The position numbers and the translations under genes are program-made. This document shows, in pieces, positions 33,055 through 41,483 of a DNA stretch of 43,759 nucleotides. This stretch comes from Nitrincola iocasae. GTDB lineage: Bacteria; Pseudomonadota; Gammaproteobacteria; Pseudomonadales; Balneatricaceae. The stretch covers positions 1 through 43,759 of the forward strand of contig NZ_CP044223.1 in the NCBI RefSeq assembly GCF_008727795.1. The letters are read 5' to 3'. The notes below the pieces were generated by a model. The model did not search any database. It was given only the letters and a program-made list of their open reading frames with translations, and was not told where the DNA came from. Each line of letters begins with the position of its first letter. Within the stretch, counting starts at the first letter, position 1.

Positions 33055-33779
33055 CCGATAGCACCGCCTCTTTAAAATCCTCTTGGTCCTTGCCTCGCCT
33101 GTTCGTTGCCGATGGCACTGTGGAAGGCTTGAAGTGGCTGGGGTTGCTGCTTATGACCGGGGACCACGTAAACAAGTATCTTTTCAATGGCACGCTGCCT
33201 TTTCTATTTGAGGCTGGCCGTCTGGCAATGCCGATCTTCGTCTTTGTCCTGGCGTTCAACCTGGCCCGCCCGGGCCAACTTGAAAAGGGAGTGTATCAAC
33301 GAACAATGAAGCGGCTCGCGGTTTTCGGTGCCTTGGCTTCGGTCCCTTTCATTGCCCTGGGCGGCTTATACGCTGGATGGTGGCCGCTTAATATCCTTTT
33401 TACGCTTCTGGCTTTGACGGCCACGGCGTACCTGATCGAACGCGGTCACACAGCATGGGCCGCCCTGGTGTTTATGAACGCCGGGGCAATGGTCGAGTAT
33501 TGGTGGCCTGCGCTCCTGTTCGGCTTGGCTGTATGGTCATACGCCAGAAAGCCGACCTTATCAGCGGCTGGCGTTGCAGTTATCGCCTGTGCCGCCCTGG
33601 GATTTGTTAACGGCAATATGTGGGCACTGGCTGTGCTCCCCTTACTGTTCGTTGCAACCTTTTTTGATTTGAGAATGCCCCGGCTTCGCTGGGTGTTCTA
33701 CGCCTATTATCCGTTACACCTCGGCGCTCTGTGGCTCATTCGCATTCCAATGAGCCATGCCGGATACCTGTTTTTTTGA
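33051..33779 (+). CDS. trbP: TrbP, TraX-family membrane protein
   Basis: The 242-residue polytopic protein has the TraX pattern: WLGLLLMTGDHVNKYLFNGT near the start, then six or so membrane segments, ending MRLRWVFYAYYPLHLGALW-like (YAYYPLHLGALWLIRIPMSH). TraX of F acetylates the N-terminus of pilin; the cyclic IncP pilin has no free N-terminus, so the role here is unclear. It is the last recognised trb gene. Confidence 0.93.
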   Translation: MTDSTASLKSSWSLPRLFVADGTVEGLKWLGLLLMTGDHVNKYLFNGTLPFLFEAGRLAMPIFVFVLAFNLARPGQLEKGVYQRTMKRLAVFGALASVPFIALGGLYAGWWPLNILFTLLALTATAYLIERGHTAWAALVFMNAGAMVEYWWPALLFGLAVWSYARKPTLSAAGVAVIACAALGFVNGNMWALAVLPLLFVATFFDLRMPRLRWVFYAYYPLHLGALWLIRIPMSHAGYLFF

Positions 33780-33792
33780 TTTGGAGTAAGTC

Positions 33793-34218
33793 ATGCGTAA
33801 GTCATTTTGCACACTTCTAACTATTGGCTGCTTAGCCTTCACTGGATCGGCACTAGCCGCCTCGAACGACTACCGCGAACCAGTATCAAGCTCTGTTTCT
33901 GTTTCTTTTGCTAATAGCAGCACCACTTTTCAACCAGGCCCAACAAATGCCGTTCTTCTGGAAGCGGCTAGGGACGCATCCCTGGTCACTATCAATGGCC
34001 GAACCAGCACGCTCCGCCCAAGTAAAAGGGATGAAAGGCTGGCTTTGGCTCGCGCCGTATCAGCCCGTGATTACTTAGTTGCTCATGGCGTTTCACCGCT
34101 CAAGATAATGATCAACTACGTGTCTGCGGCTGACTTTATAGCCGACAACGGGACGCCAGAGGGGCGGTATTTAAACCAGCGCGTAGACATTCAAATGATC
34201 TACGTTCCAATGTACTGA
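33793..34218 (+). CDS. upf30.5: OmpA-like periplasmic protein (Upf30.5-like)
   Basis: A 141-residue exported protein with a signal peptide ending ALA (MRKSFCTLLTIGCLAFTGSA). The C-terminal part (ARDYLVAHGVSPLKIMINYV, GRYLNQRVDIQMI) resembles the peptidoglycan-binding OmpA domain, and RK2 has an OmpA-related gene, upf30.5, at this place after trbP. Function is not known. It follows trbP by 13 bases with an RBS GGAG, so it is probably part of the same operon. Confidence 0.8.
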   Translation: MRKSFCTLLTIGCLAFTGSALAASNDYREPVSSSVSVSFANSSTTFQPGPTNAVLLEAARDASLVTINGRTSTLRPSKRDERLALARAVSARDYLVAHGVSPLKIMINYVSAADFIADNGTPEGRYLNQRVDIQMIYVPMY

Positions 34219-34236
34219 AAATAAGGATTGAACATC

Positions 34237-34506
34237 ATGGCTGCACTTAATCAGACCAAAGAATTGCTTTCTATCGTCAGCAACCAAAAGGGCGGGGTTA
34301 TTCCCGGATGGATGGCAAAGGATGCCTCTAAAAAGCTCGATGGCGACCAACCCAACACTGAGCGGGCCGAGGCCGTTATTAAGAAGCTGAACGAAAGCGA
34401 AAACCACCCAGCTTTAGCGGCTAAAGTTCGGGAGGCTGAAAAAGAGATTTCACAGCATAAGAAGCTGAACCAGGACAAACCGCAAAAGCGCGGTATGCGA
34501 ATGTAA
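34237..34506 (+). CDS. Unknown charged protein, 89 residues, with internal KorB operator
   Basis: ATG 34237 (MAALNQTKELLSIVSNQKGG) follows AAGGA at a 9-base spacing and is preferred to the TTG at 34228. The product is Lys/Glu/Asn-rich and helical with no signal or membrane segment; it ends KPQKRGMRM. No family recognised. Codons for ALAAK hold a full KorB operator (34413-34425). It follows the OmpA-like gene by 18 bases, so it may be co-transcribed. Confidence 0.7.
   Translation: MAALNQTKELLSIVSNQKGGVIPGWMAKDASKKLDGDQPNTERAEAVIKKLNESENHPALAAKVREAEKEISQHKKLNQDKPQKRGMRM
34413..34425. promoter_or_regulatory. KorB operator past the trb operon
   Basis: TTTAGCGGCTAAA lies inside the 89-residue ORF, about 5.4 kb from the site in trbJ and at the boundary between backbone and cargo genes. 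Confidence 0.83.
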
Positions 34507-34530
34507 TACACCAGGGAATAGGGGGCTGAT

Positions 34531-34785
34531 ATGAGAATACCCACGCCAGAAGAGACAAGGAACGCTCTCGCACCAGAACAAATTGCGCTCTATGAAAAAA
34601 TAGGTCAGCAACTCCAGCAGTCACACGGTGAAACCCCGCCAGGGTTTCACTTGACTGGATGGCTCTGGAAAAACATGGCCGAGGCTGAGCGAATTGGCTG
34701 GAGTGAGTCTTTTATTATGGAATTGTTGGACCCTTCTTATATCCGCTTGCTAAATGATTTAAAGAAAGGAATCGACTGGAGATAA
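34531..34785 (+). CDS. Unknown small protein, 84 residues
   Basis: ATG 34531 follows AGGGGGCTGAT. The product (MRIPTPEETRNALAPEQIAL ... GFHLTGWLWKNMAEAERIGW) is acidic and Trp-rich, with no signal or membrane segment. No family recognised. It is packed 4 bases ahead of the next gene, so it is likely in one operon with it. Confidence 0.65.
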   Translation: MRIPTPEETRNALAPEQIALYEKIGQQLQQSHGETPPGFHLTGWLWKNMAEAERIGWSESFIMELLDPSYIRLLNDLKKGIDWR

Positions 34786-34789
34786 CACC

Positions 34790-35296
34790 ATGAATGACAA
34801 ATTAAACCAGGCAATACAAATCGGCGCTGCAATCAATGGCCGTATTTATGACCTGGTTGCACTATTTATGAAATTTGCCATTGTTCGCCCGGCAGCGGTT
34901 TTATTTATTTTTGCCCTGGCGTCCATTGCCATAAATGGCGGCTTTCATCAATCAAGTAAATCGGTTATTGAAACGGTAGTAAGCCTGGTTGATCTTGGCC
35001 CTGCCCAGCAGGGTTATATCAACCTGGAATCCTGCGCCGATGACAAGCCCACTGCATCAACTGACACCATGCCTGCGCCGACCACTTGCACTAATGTAGT
35101 AACAGAGGCGGTGCCGGTCGATCTGCTTGCCGGTCAGTTAGTCAAAGTAATGCTAACCTGCTACCTGGTAGCGGTGGTGTTTGGCGTTGTGTTTTCTTTC
35201 TTCTTCTCGCGCCCGCTTCGTATCGCAGACGTTCGGGTACTTGGTACGGCAAGACTTGCCGAAGGTGCCACTAAAATCGACAACAAGGCCAATTAG
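34790..35296 (+). CDS. Unknown membrane protein, 168 residues
   Basis: The product (MNDKLNQAIQIGAAINGRIY) has two membrane segments: residues 27-50 (FAIVRPAAVLFIFALASIAI) and about residues 110-138 (LVKVMLTCYLVAVVFGVVFS). The 60-residue loop between them has two Cys (ESCADDKP, TTCTNV) and is probably periplasmic. No family recognised. It lies between two small genes on the same strand with gaps of 4 and 6 bases. Confidence 0.7.
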   Translation: MNDKLNQAIQIGAAINGRIYDLVALFMKFAIVRPAAVLFIFALASIAINGGFHQSSKSVIETVVSLVDLGPAQQGYINLESCADDKPTASTDTMPAPTTCTNVVTEAVPVDLLAGQLVKVMLTCYLVAVVFGVVFSFFFSRPLRIADVRVLGTARLAEGATKIDNKAN

Positions 35297-35302
35297 TCCA
35301 GG

Positions 35303-35686
35303 ATGCCGATAACAAAGCGATGCCAGTTCACCGATAACGAGATTAAAAATGCTTATGAGGAAGCCGGGAGCCTTTCCGGCATGGCTGAACGCCTCAATAT
35401 CACATACCCCACGGCTGCGACGTGGGCACACGAACTAGGCTTAACCCTGAAAAACCAAGGGTACAACAAGCCTGCATTGGAAATAACTGGTTTGCAGTGC
35501 CGCCATGCTCGGGAATACCTTGGGTTAACGCGGGATGTGTTCTGCGCTCAATCTAACGTAAGTAAAACGGCTATCCGTGAGTTTGAACTAGGAAATTCAA
35601 CCTTGCGCAAAGGAAACATGGACAAAGTAATGGAATTATTTAAGCGTTACCGCGTCACCTTTAATTCCGATGGCACGTTTGAATAA
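35303..35686 (+). CDS. Putative DNA-binding protein with two helix-turn-helix motifs
   Basis: The 127-residue protein has two candidate DNA-binding parts: AGSLSGMAERLNITYPTAAT at residues 15-35 and an XRE-like REYLGLTRDVFCAQSNVSKT plus AIREFELGNSTLR at residues 67-95. It is the last gene of the small rightward group, followed by a terminator. It may regulate this group or the adjacent parA region. No family name can be given. Confidence 0.7.
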   Translation: MPITKRCQFTDNEIKNAYEEAGSLSGMAERLNITYPTAATWAHELGLTLKNQGYNKPALEITGLQCRHAREYLGLTRDVFCAQSNVSKTAIREFELGNSTLRKGNMDKVMELFKRYRVTFNSDGTFE

Positions 35687-35708
35687 AGCCCCTTCGCGGG
35701 GCTTTTTT
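35685..35708. terminator. Terminator between the HTH gene and parA
   Basis: AAAGCCCC-ttcgc-GGGGCTTTTTT lies at the end of two convergent genes, with the T run on the plus strand and A residues on the other side, so it probably serves both. Confidence 0.88.
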
Positions 35709-36342
35709 ATTGGTCCTTTTCCTTCTGGTGTTTTGCCCAAACAAGTTTAACCTGGCTTTCACTGCAACCGGCCAGCCGTGCAGTTTCCGCAATTGTATGA
35801 TTTGGCCGTAGCTTAACAATAAGCTCATTCCTTTTTTCATCAGGTTTCCGGCCCTTGTATTTACCTCTTTTTTTAGCCTGGCTAATACCCTGCTTCTGGC
35901 GTTCCCTGCGGTCCTCATAATCATCGCGGGCCATCTGCAAGGATAGTTTTAAAAGCAATTCCTGAACGGCCTCCAGGACGACCTTGGAAACACCTTCTGC
36001 ACCGGCTACAAGGTCGGATAGATCGACAATACCAGGAACGGCCAGCATGGCCCCTTTACCTTTTATCGTAGCAATCAGGCGTTCAGCTTCTGGCAGTGGT
36101 AGGCGGCTGATTCGGTCAATCTTTTCCGCAATCACCACGTCCCCAGGTTGCAAGTCCTCGATCATGCGCAGCAGTTCGGGGCGATCTGCTCGCGCCCCTG
36201 ACGCTCTCTCTCGATACACACCGGCCACGTAGTAACCGGCAGCCTTAGCGGCCTGAATAACCCCTTCCTGGCGTTCCAGGTCTTGCGAGTCGCTACTGAC
36301 TCGCAAGTAAATTCGGGCATTCTGTGTCACGCTCTTTTTCAC
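35707..36342 (-). CDS. parA: ParA-type serine resolvase
   Basis: The 211-residue protein is a small serine recombinase: ARIYLRVSSDSQDLERQEGV with the catalytic Ser, GVYRERASGARADRPELLRM, and GDVVIAEKIDRISRLPLPEA. It ends with a helix-turn-helix of the Hin type (RPNHTIAETARLAGCSESQV). RK2 parA encodes a related resolvase that separates plasmid multimers. The start overlaps the stop of the small gene upstream (ATGA), and a possible res site lies 130-270 bases upstream. No parC, parB or parDE counterpart is recognised. Confidence 0.92.
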   Translation of the reverse strand: MKKSVTQNARIYLRVSSDSQDLERQEGVIQAAKAAGYYVAGVYRERASGARADRPELLRMIEDLQPGDVVIAEKIDRISRLPLPEAERLIATIKGKGAMLAVPGIVDLSDLVAGAEGVSKVVLEAVQELLLKLSLQMARDDYEDRRERQKQGISQAKKRGKYKGRKPDEKRNELIVKLRPNHTIAETARLAGCSESQVKLVWAKHQKEKDQ

Positions 36343-36470
36343 TCCTGGTTCTCTGCAATCAAGTTAATCAAGTCCTGGTCTGGTGTTTCGTCCAGGCAAT
36401 CCATTAGCTCATACCAAAGGCTGGCCGGGCACGCTTCTTTTGCCATTGCTTCCAGTTCTGTGCGTTCCAT
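36339..36470 (-). CDS. Small acidic protein upstream of parA, 43 residues
   Basis: ATG 36470 (MERTELEAMAKEACPASLWY) opens a 43-residue frame ending LINLIAENQE. A longer frame to 36611 crosses the A+T-rich promoter region and is not favoured. The stop overlaps the parA start, so the two are coupled. Unknown function; it could modulate the resolvase. Confidence 0.65.
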   Translation of the reverse strand: MERTELEAMAKEACPASLWYELMDCLDETPDQDLINLIAENQE

Positions 36471-36614
36471 TTTTCTTGTGCTCCCGATATGGTCAATTTG
36501 GGTATACTCTATTTGACTATTATAGACCGATGGGCCAATATAGACAATCAGCAACTCTATTTGGCTAGTATTTTTTAGCCAACCCAAATTAACCAAAAGA
36601 AAGGAAGCCATTTT
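36471..36614. promoter_or_regulatory. Possible res site and divergent promoters of parA
   Basis: This A+T-rich 144-base gap lies between the parA operon and a divergent lipoprotein gene. It has repeated motifs CTATTTG (36508, 36554), AATTTGGGT (36496) and its complement ACCCAAATT (36583), plus short near-copies of ATATAGAC. Serine resolvases work on such arrays of inverted sub-sites next to their gene. Exact sub-sites cannot be set by eye. Confidence 0.5.
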
Positions 36615-36968
36615 ATGAAATTGAAATTTGTCGCCGCTTGCTCTGTTGCTCTAACCGTATTGTCTGGCTGTGGGATAATTGAAAAACAGGTTGCCAGTGA
36701 TGAAAGCCTGCAAGAAAAAGCAGCGTTTGCTATCGGTACTCAACCAAGCAACATTTCAATCAGCAACGTACAGTCTGGCCTTGAGAAAATCACGTTCGAT
36801 GCCGATGCAAACGGCTCGCAATATAGCTGTTACTACACAACGGTAATTGCTGTGAAATCGGACGCTATTTGTAAAAAAATGGGGCCGCAAACTACTCCTA
36901 AACCAACAACGGAAGAAAGCCAGGGCGAGTGTAATGCGCTCCTGAAAGCTGCCGGTCGTTGTGAGTAA
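36615..36968 (+). CDS. Small lipoprotein, 117 residues
   Basis: The product has a lipoprotein signal (MKLKFVAACSVALTVLSGCG, lipobox LSGC) and a mature domain with QYSCYYTTVIAVKSDAICKK and GECNALLKAAGRC. Family not recognised, though the pattern of a short beta-rich domain after the lipobox is seen in many plasmid lipoproteins. It reads away from parA and is followed by the exonuclease gene 13 bases later. Confidence 0.75.
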   Translation: MKLKFVAACSVALTVLSGCGIIEKQVASDESLQEKAAFAIGTQPSNISISNVQSGLEKITFDADANGSQYSCYYTTVIAVKSDAICKKMGPQTTPKPTTEESQGECNALLKAAGRCE

Positions 36969-36981
36969 ATGAGTTAAGTCT

Positions 36982-37842
36982 ATGGACAAAAGCATGGAAG
37001 AGCTGGAAGCGGCCAGGGCCGAAGCCCTCGAAAAAGATCAATGCTTTTCAAAAGGCCGCCTTCGAGACGAATTTAGAATGAAACCCAAGCCCGACGCCGA
37101 GCCTGTCACGTTCTATAAGAACGGTTACGGCGGCAAGTTTGGGGTTTATAAAATATCCGATTGCGTTCCCATGAAGGCACGTAGCACCAAGCCGCCGAGC
37201 GAAAAGCAAAAGCGTGCTAGGGCGATTCTGGCCGTCAAAGCGAAGCTGAACAGCAAGGAAGCAAAAACCTCCAGCAAGGCGGTACGGTGGCTTGATGAAA
37301 ACCCGCTTTTCCTGGACACCGAGACAACCGGCCTCGATGACCAGGCGCAAATCATTGAGCTGGCTATCAGCGACGCCCAGGGAACCATTTTGCTTGAAAC
37401 GAAATTGCGGCCATCTGTGTCGATAGACCCGGAAGCCGAGGACGTACACGGCCTAACAATTGAATTTCTAGCGAACGCACCAACCTGGCCGGAAGTATCG
37501 GACCAGGTGCGAAAAATCCTCTGTGGTCGCGCTCTGGTTATCTTCAATGCTGATTTTGATACGCGCATGTTCCGGCAAACGGCTGCTGCTTATGGTGAGC
37601 CGGTCGAATGGGTTAGCGAACTAAAAACGCATTGTGCGATGTATCTGGCTGCCGATGCGTTTGGACCGACTAACCGGCATGGTTCAATCTCTTTGGCTGA
37701 TGCGGTAGATTTTGCCGGGGTAACTTGGCGGGGGGCAGCTCATGGGGCTGTTGCAGACACTTTAGCTACGGTTGACCTGGTGCAAGCGATCGGAAGTATC
37801 AGGCGTGACCTGGAAACCGAGCTGGCCGCCCTGGAAGAATGA
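36982..37842 (+). CDS. DnaQ-like 3'-5' exonuclease
   Basis: The 286-residue protein has a DEDDh exonuclease domain from residue 108: motif I FLDTETTGLDDQ, motif II LVIFNADFDTRMFRQ and motif III HGAVADTLATVDL. The first 90 residues are basic (KPKPDAEPVTFYKNGYGGKF). It resembles proofreading subunits and plasmid or phage exonucleases. A role in processing transferred or damaged DNA is possible. A terminator follows directly. Confidence 0.85.
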   Translation: MDKSMEELEAARAEALEKDQCFSKGRLRDEFRMKPKPDAEPVTFYKNGYGGKFGVYKISDCVPMKARSTKPPSEKQKRARAILAVKAKLNSKEAKTSSKAVRWLDENPLFLDTETTGLDDQAQIIELAISDAQGTILLETKLRPSVSIDPEAEDVHGLTIEFLANAPTWPEVSDQVRKILCGRALVIFNADFDTRMFRQTAAAYGEPVEWVSELKTHCAMYLAADAFGPTNRHGSISLADAVDFAGVTWRGAAHGAVADTLATVDLVQAIGSIRRDLETELAALEE

Positions 37843-37849
37843 AAAAGCC

Positions 37850-37871
37850 CCGCACTAGGCGGGGCTTTTTG
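37850..37871 (+). terminator. Terminator after the exonuclease gene
   Basis: AAGCCCCGC-actag-GCGGGGCTTTTTG follows the stop codon by a few bases. It lies at the junction with the leftward small genes and probably ends transcription from both sides. Confidence 0.88.
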
Positions 37872-38048
37872 TTACCGGCTCCGGCTCTTCGTCCTGTTCT
37901 GCACGGTATCGACAACTTTGGCATCCGGGTAATCCTTCTGAATCTCTTTCAGGGACTGCCCCGAAAATAAGCCTATCCACTCCCCATCCTTTTTAACTGC
38001 TGAGTCGATTGGCTTGGCCGCTCTCGATGATCGTATTTCGTATCGCAT
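37872..38048 (-). CDS. Small basic protein at the end of the traC operon, 58 residues
   Basis: The ATG at 38048 follows the preceding gene's TAG stop without a gap and opens a 58-residue frame (MRYEIRSSRAAKPIDSAVKK, then DGEWIGLFSGQSLKEIQKDY) ending TKSRSR at the terminator. RP4 has the small genes traB and traA after traC; this gene is in that place but I do not recognise likeness. Support comes from tight packing and the terminator. Confidence 0.6.
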   Translation of the reverse strand: MRYEIRSSRAAKPIDSAVKKDGEWIGLFSGQSLKEIQKDYPDAKVVDTVQNRTKSRSR

Positions 38049-38303
38049 CTATACCCCTCCATTAATATAAGTTTTAAGCTCTTTTTTGCGTTTTCTACAT
38101 TCCTTCATCTGTGCGGCAAACTCTTTGCGCGTAATGTCTCGATTTTTTAGAGACATTTTTAGCAAATCAATATCCTGTCGCAGCTCGTTTTCATTTATAT
38201 GCGAGTAATGCCACGGGGCCACCCCAGTCGCTGCTGCCTCTGATATTGCTTCCTCGCCATACCCTTCCGCCCTCATGTCATGTAAATAATCCCAATCGCT
38301 CAT
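38049..38303 (-). CDS. Small helical protein downstream of traC, 84 residues
   Basis: The product MSDWDYLHDMRAEGYGEEAI has a Lys/Arg-rich helical C-terminus (MSLKNRDITRKEFAAQMKEC, RKRKKELKTYINGGV). The segment LKNRDITRKEFAAQ resembles short-C-terminal-domain (SHOCT) motifs. It starts 15 bases after the traC stop, so it is likely in the Tra operon at the place of RP4 traB. Function unknown. Confidence 0.65.
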   Translation of the reverse strand: MSDWDYLHDMRAEGYGEEAISEAAATGVAPWHYSHINENELRQDIDLLKMSLKNRDITRKEFAAQMKECRKRKKELKTYINGGV

Positions 38304-38318
38304 ATGTCACTACCTCTC

Positions 38319-41300
38319 TTAATAACCAATACGGGCCGACCGCTTTTGTTTATGAACTTGTTGCTCTGCCTGTTTCTGCTCACGCTTTCGTTCCGCTTCT
38401 TGGACAGCTTTGCCAACGGTAGCCCTTACCTGGCGTTCAACTCCTTCACGGCCAAGGCTGCTCTTGGTAGCCAGGTCGTTGAAGTCGGTGTGCTTCTTCA
38501 TGTGATCCAAGGCTGCCAACTGTTCCTTGCTGAGCAAGGCTTTCTGTAGGTCTGCCTTGCGCTCTTCCGGGGCCGTCTCCAGGGCCTTAGATGCTCGCAA
38601 GTGTTCCCGGTAGCTTTGGGGAGTGATCGGGGCAACGCCAGCCGGATACTCTGCCTCTCCTGGAGCAAAAACCGGGAAGGCTGCCTTACCGCCGACCACT
38701 TTGGCCGCTTCCTGTGCTTTCGTCTTGCCTGGGTTCGTTCCTTGGGTCAGCTCCTGGTGTCGATCATCGTCACCAAGGACCACAACAGGCTTGTCAGGGA
38801 ACTTGTCATGCAGGGCCTTCGCTACATTGGGAAGGTTGCCGGAATCGAACGCGGCCACGGTAGCAAACCCCAATGCCTCGGCATTGGTCGCGGCGGTCGC
38901 ATAGCCTTCCTGAAGGACCAGGGCCGGAGCAGCTTCCAAGGACTTCATATCGCCGCCGACGATATGAAAACAACCTTCCTTGCGTGAATCCTTGGCGAAA
39001 CGCTTGGTGCCGTCCTCCTGGATATATTGCATGGTCCACTGTTTGCCGTTCTCGTCGTGCGCCGGAATGTAGGTCTTTTTGCCTTCGGCATCGGTTAGAA
39101 CGCCAGGATGGGGCTGGATGCCCTTATTTTGCATGTACGGCGTCTGTTCGGTGGCTGGCATCAAGTTGGCCGTCTGCTTGCTGACGCGCTCCGCTGTCGC
39201 TTCCTGGGCCTGCTCCAGCTCTGCCGCTCTGGCTGCCAGCTTCTCGGCTGCTTCGGCCTGGAGCTTGGCTTTCTCTGCTGGATCGAGCGAATACCCCTTA
39301 GACTTCCATTTCATATCAACGCCTGTACGGTTGTTGGAAATGTAACCGGCAGGGTGGCCGTCAAGATGGCCGACATAGAAACCAGCTCGCTCGCCTTTCT
39401 TGTCTCCTTCTACAGATACCCGGTGTTTTTTACCGTCCATGATTGGATGATCACCACTGACAACACAGCCCAATGACTTCATGGCTTCCGCAAACTCTTC
39501 ACGGGGTGACATGGCCGGGCCTTGTTGGCTCTTGACGTTATCAGGCATCCAGCGGCTTAGGCGTTCCATATCGCCTTTAGGGCCGACATACCAAGACTTG
39601 GCCGCTTTATCCCACTGTGCCCCGGCTGCCTTCGCCGCGCCGCGCTCACCATACGGCACAGCCAGGTATTGCTTTTGCTGTCCTGCGGTTTGAGTCTGGC
39701 CTTGTTCCTGCTGCGGGCGTTGTTGCGCCGTGGCTTCCTGAGCGGCCCCCTGGGACCATTTGGCAAAGGGGGCAGTGTCTACGCCAGGCGGAACAAACCA
39801 GGACTGTTGTTGACGGTCCCAGCGTGCTCCGAGGCCCTTTGCTTCGTCCTTCTCGCGGTATGGGACATTAATATAGGTTCGCTCCTGCTTCTCTGGCTCT
39901 GCCTGAGCCTGCTGGCTGTCCTTCACCTGCTGGGCCTGCTGCCGTTCGTGTTCGGCAATACGGCGCTGCATATCGCTGTCATTGAGCGTGGCCGTTGCTT
40001 CTGCGGTCTTGCGAGCTTCTTTAGCCGCTGAAATGTCGTCGTCCGTGCTGTTCGGGTCCAGGCGCACGCGAATTTCATTCACCCTGGACAGCTTGGCCGC
40101 CTGTTCGTGCTCGTTGGTTTCGGACAGTGCATCAACCAGCCCTAGCAGGTTCGCCAGCTCGTCGGCTTGGTTCTGGCTGTTGAGATCCGCAACCCATTGG
40201 TGCATCCCGTTTTCATGCTGGGCATAAACGCCCCAAAACTCGGGTTCACGGCCAACCGCGTGCGCGGGTTCTACGAACTGTTCCCCGCCATCCTCGATGA
40301 CCACGTTACCTTGAACTTGAACAGCTCCGTTCCAGTCTGCCGGTAAGTCAAAGCCGAGTACCTGCCGGGCTGTTTCTTCAAATGCCTGGGCGTCCGTTTC
40401 TCCGGCAGCTAGGCGGCGACGTTCGTTAGCAACCTGGTTGATTGCCTGAGAATCTTCTTGTGATAGCGCGGAAAGCAACTGATCGCGCATCTGTTGGTTG
40501 TTGGTGGGTAATTGCATCCCGGCCTCCTGTGTTTGTTCCGGGGCGGCCTCCAGCTTCTGCGTTTGGGCCTGGTCTTGCTCCTGGACTAGCTTTTGTTCAA
40601 ATGCCAAAACGTAGTTCGACATTTTCTCTGCATCAGACGTTGCGCGGAAAATCTCCAGCGGGTCATCCTGGAGCGCCTTAATCCAGGAACCTACATAAGC
40701 GGCGTGCTGTTCTGGATCGTGACCAATTCCCAGCTCGTCCCCCATGATCAGGCTAAAACACTCAGCCTTTAGCTCTTCCTTGGCGTACCCTTCCGATCCG
40801 AAAGGATGGGCCATATCTCGGTCAAGCCGTGAGCTGTGGCCGGTCCAGTGTCCCAGCTCATGCAACGCGGTTGCATAGTAGTTATCTGCGGTCGGGAACT
40901 GCTCTTTATCTGGCAGGTGTATGCTATCGGTCGCAGGACGATAGAAAGCCCGGTCATGCTCGCCGTGACGAATATCAGCGCCTGACGCCTTCAATATATG
41001 TTCGGCTCTCTCTACTGCGTCCCAGGTCTGCGTTTTCTCTTTCTGCTCCAGTGGGGGCATACCGTCTATTTGCTCGCCGTTGAAAACGGTGGCAAAGAAC
41101 ACGCGGGGGCGCTCTAACATGACGGTTTCTTTCACCGGCTTGCCTTGTCCATCTAGGACAGGCTTGCCGTTGTCATCGAGCTTGTTTTGTTCCTCGGAAA
41201 ACTTCCAATACTGAACCGGCGTCCCTTTCTCGCCTTTGCGTACCTGAGCACCGGCAGCCTTCGCTTGCTTGTAAGTCAGCCAACGATTATCACCGCGCCC

Positions 41301-41480
41301 CTGGGCCATGAGGTGAATGGCGTTAACGCCTTTATAACGCTTGCCGGTCGTTGGGTTCATCGGCATGAAGCCTTGGGAACCAGGTTCCCAAGGTTTTTGC
41401 CAAGGTGCGGTGCCTGCTTTGAGTTGTTCAATCAGGTTTTCCGCTACTGTTTCGTGAAATGGTTTTTTCTCGGCAGCCAT
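38319..41480 (-). CDS. traC: TraC, DNA primase with ArdC-like and metallopeptidase-like N-terminus
   Basis: TraC primes the transferred strand in the recipient and can be sent across with the DNA. The 1053-residue protein has an ArdC-like N-terminal domain (residues 1-130, TAPWQKPWEPGSQGFMPMNP), a zinc-peptidase-like motif LHELGHWTGH near residue 205, two DUF5710-like repeats around 530-650 (LGARWDRQQQSWFVPPG and AAGAQWDKAAKSWYVGPKG), and a C-terminal primase part with the motif EGYATA and a TOPRIM-like VVVLGDDDRH near 900. RP4 TraC1 has a similar length. RBS GGAGGG precedes the ATG. It lies downstream of traE and traD in the same direction. Confidence 0.94.
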   Translation of the reverse strand: MAAEKKPFHETVAENLIEQLKAGTAPWQKPWEPGSQGFMPMNPTTGKRYKGVNAIHLMAQGRGDNRWLTYKQAKAAGAQVRKGEKGTPVQYWKFSEEQNKLDDNGKPVLDGQGKPVKETVMLERPRVFFATVFNGEQIDGMPPLEQKEKTQTWDAVERAEHILKASGADIRHGEHDRAFYRPATDSIHLPDKEQFPTADNYYATALHELGHWTGHSSRLDRDMAHPFGSEGYAKEELKAECFSLIMGDELGIGHDPEQHAAYVGSWIKALQDDPLEIFRATSDAEKMSNYVLAFEQKLVQEQDQAQTQKLEAAPEQTQEAGMQLPTNNQQMRDQLLSALSQEDSQAINQVANERRRLAAGETDAQAFEETARQVLGFDLPADWNGAVQVQGNVVIEDGGEQFVEPAHAVGREPEFWGVYAQHENGMHQWVADLNSQNQADELANLLGLVDALSETNEHEQAAKLSRVNEIRVRLDPNSTDDDISAAKEARKTAEATATLNDSDMQRRIAEHERQQAQQVKDSQQAQAEPEKQERTYINVPYREKDEAKGLGARWDRQQQSWFVPPGVDTAPFAKWSQGAAQEATAQQRPQQEQGQTQTAGQQKQYLAVPYGERGAAKAAGAQWDKAAKSWYVGPKGDMERLSRWMPDNVKSQQGPAMSPREEFAEAMKSLGCVVSGDHPIMDGKKHRVSVEGDKKGERAGFYVGHLDGHPAGYISNNRTGVDMKWKSKGYSLDPAEKAKLQAEAAEKLAARAAELEQAQEATAERVSKQTANLMPATEQTPYMQNKGIQPHPGVLTDAEGKKTYIPAHDENGKQWTMQYIQEDGTKRFAKDSRKEGCFHIVGGDMKSLEAAPALVLQEGYATAATNAEALGFATVAAFDSGNLPNVAKALHDKFPDKPVVVLGDDDRHQELTQGTNPGKTKAQEAAKVVGGKAAFPVFAPGEAEYPAGVAPITPQSYREHLRASKALETAPEERKADLQKALLSKEQLAALDHMKKHTDFNDLATKSSLGREGVERQVRATVGKAVQEAERKREQKQAEQQVHKQKRSARIGY

Positions 41481-41483
41481 CGG

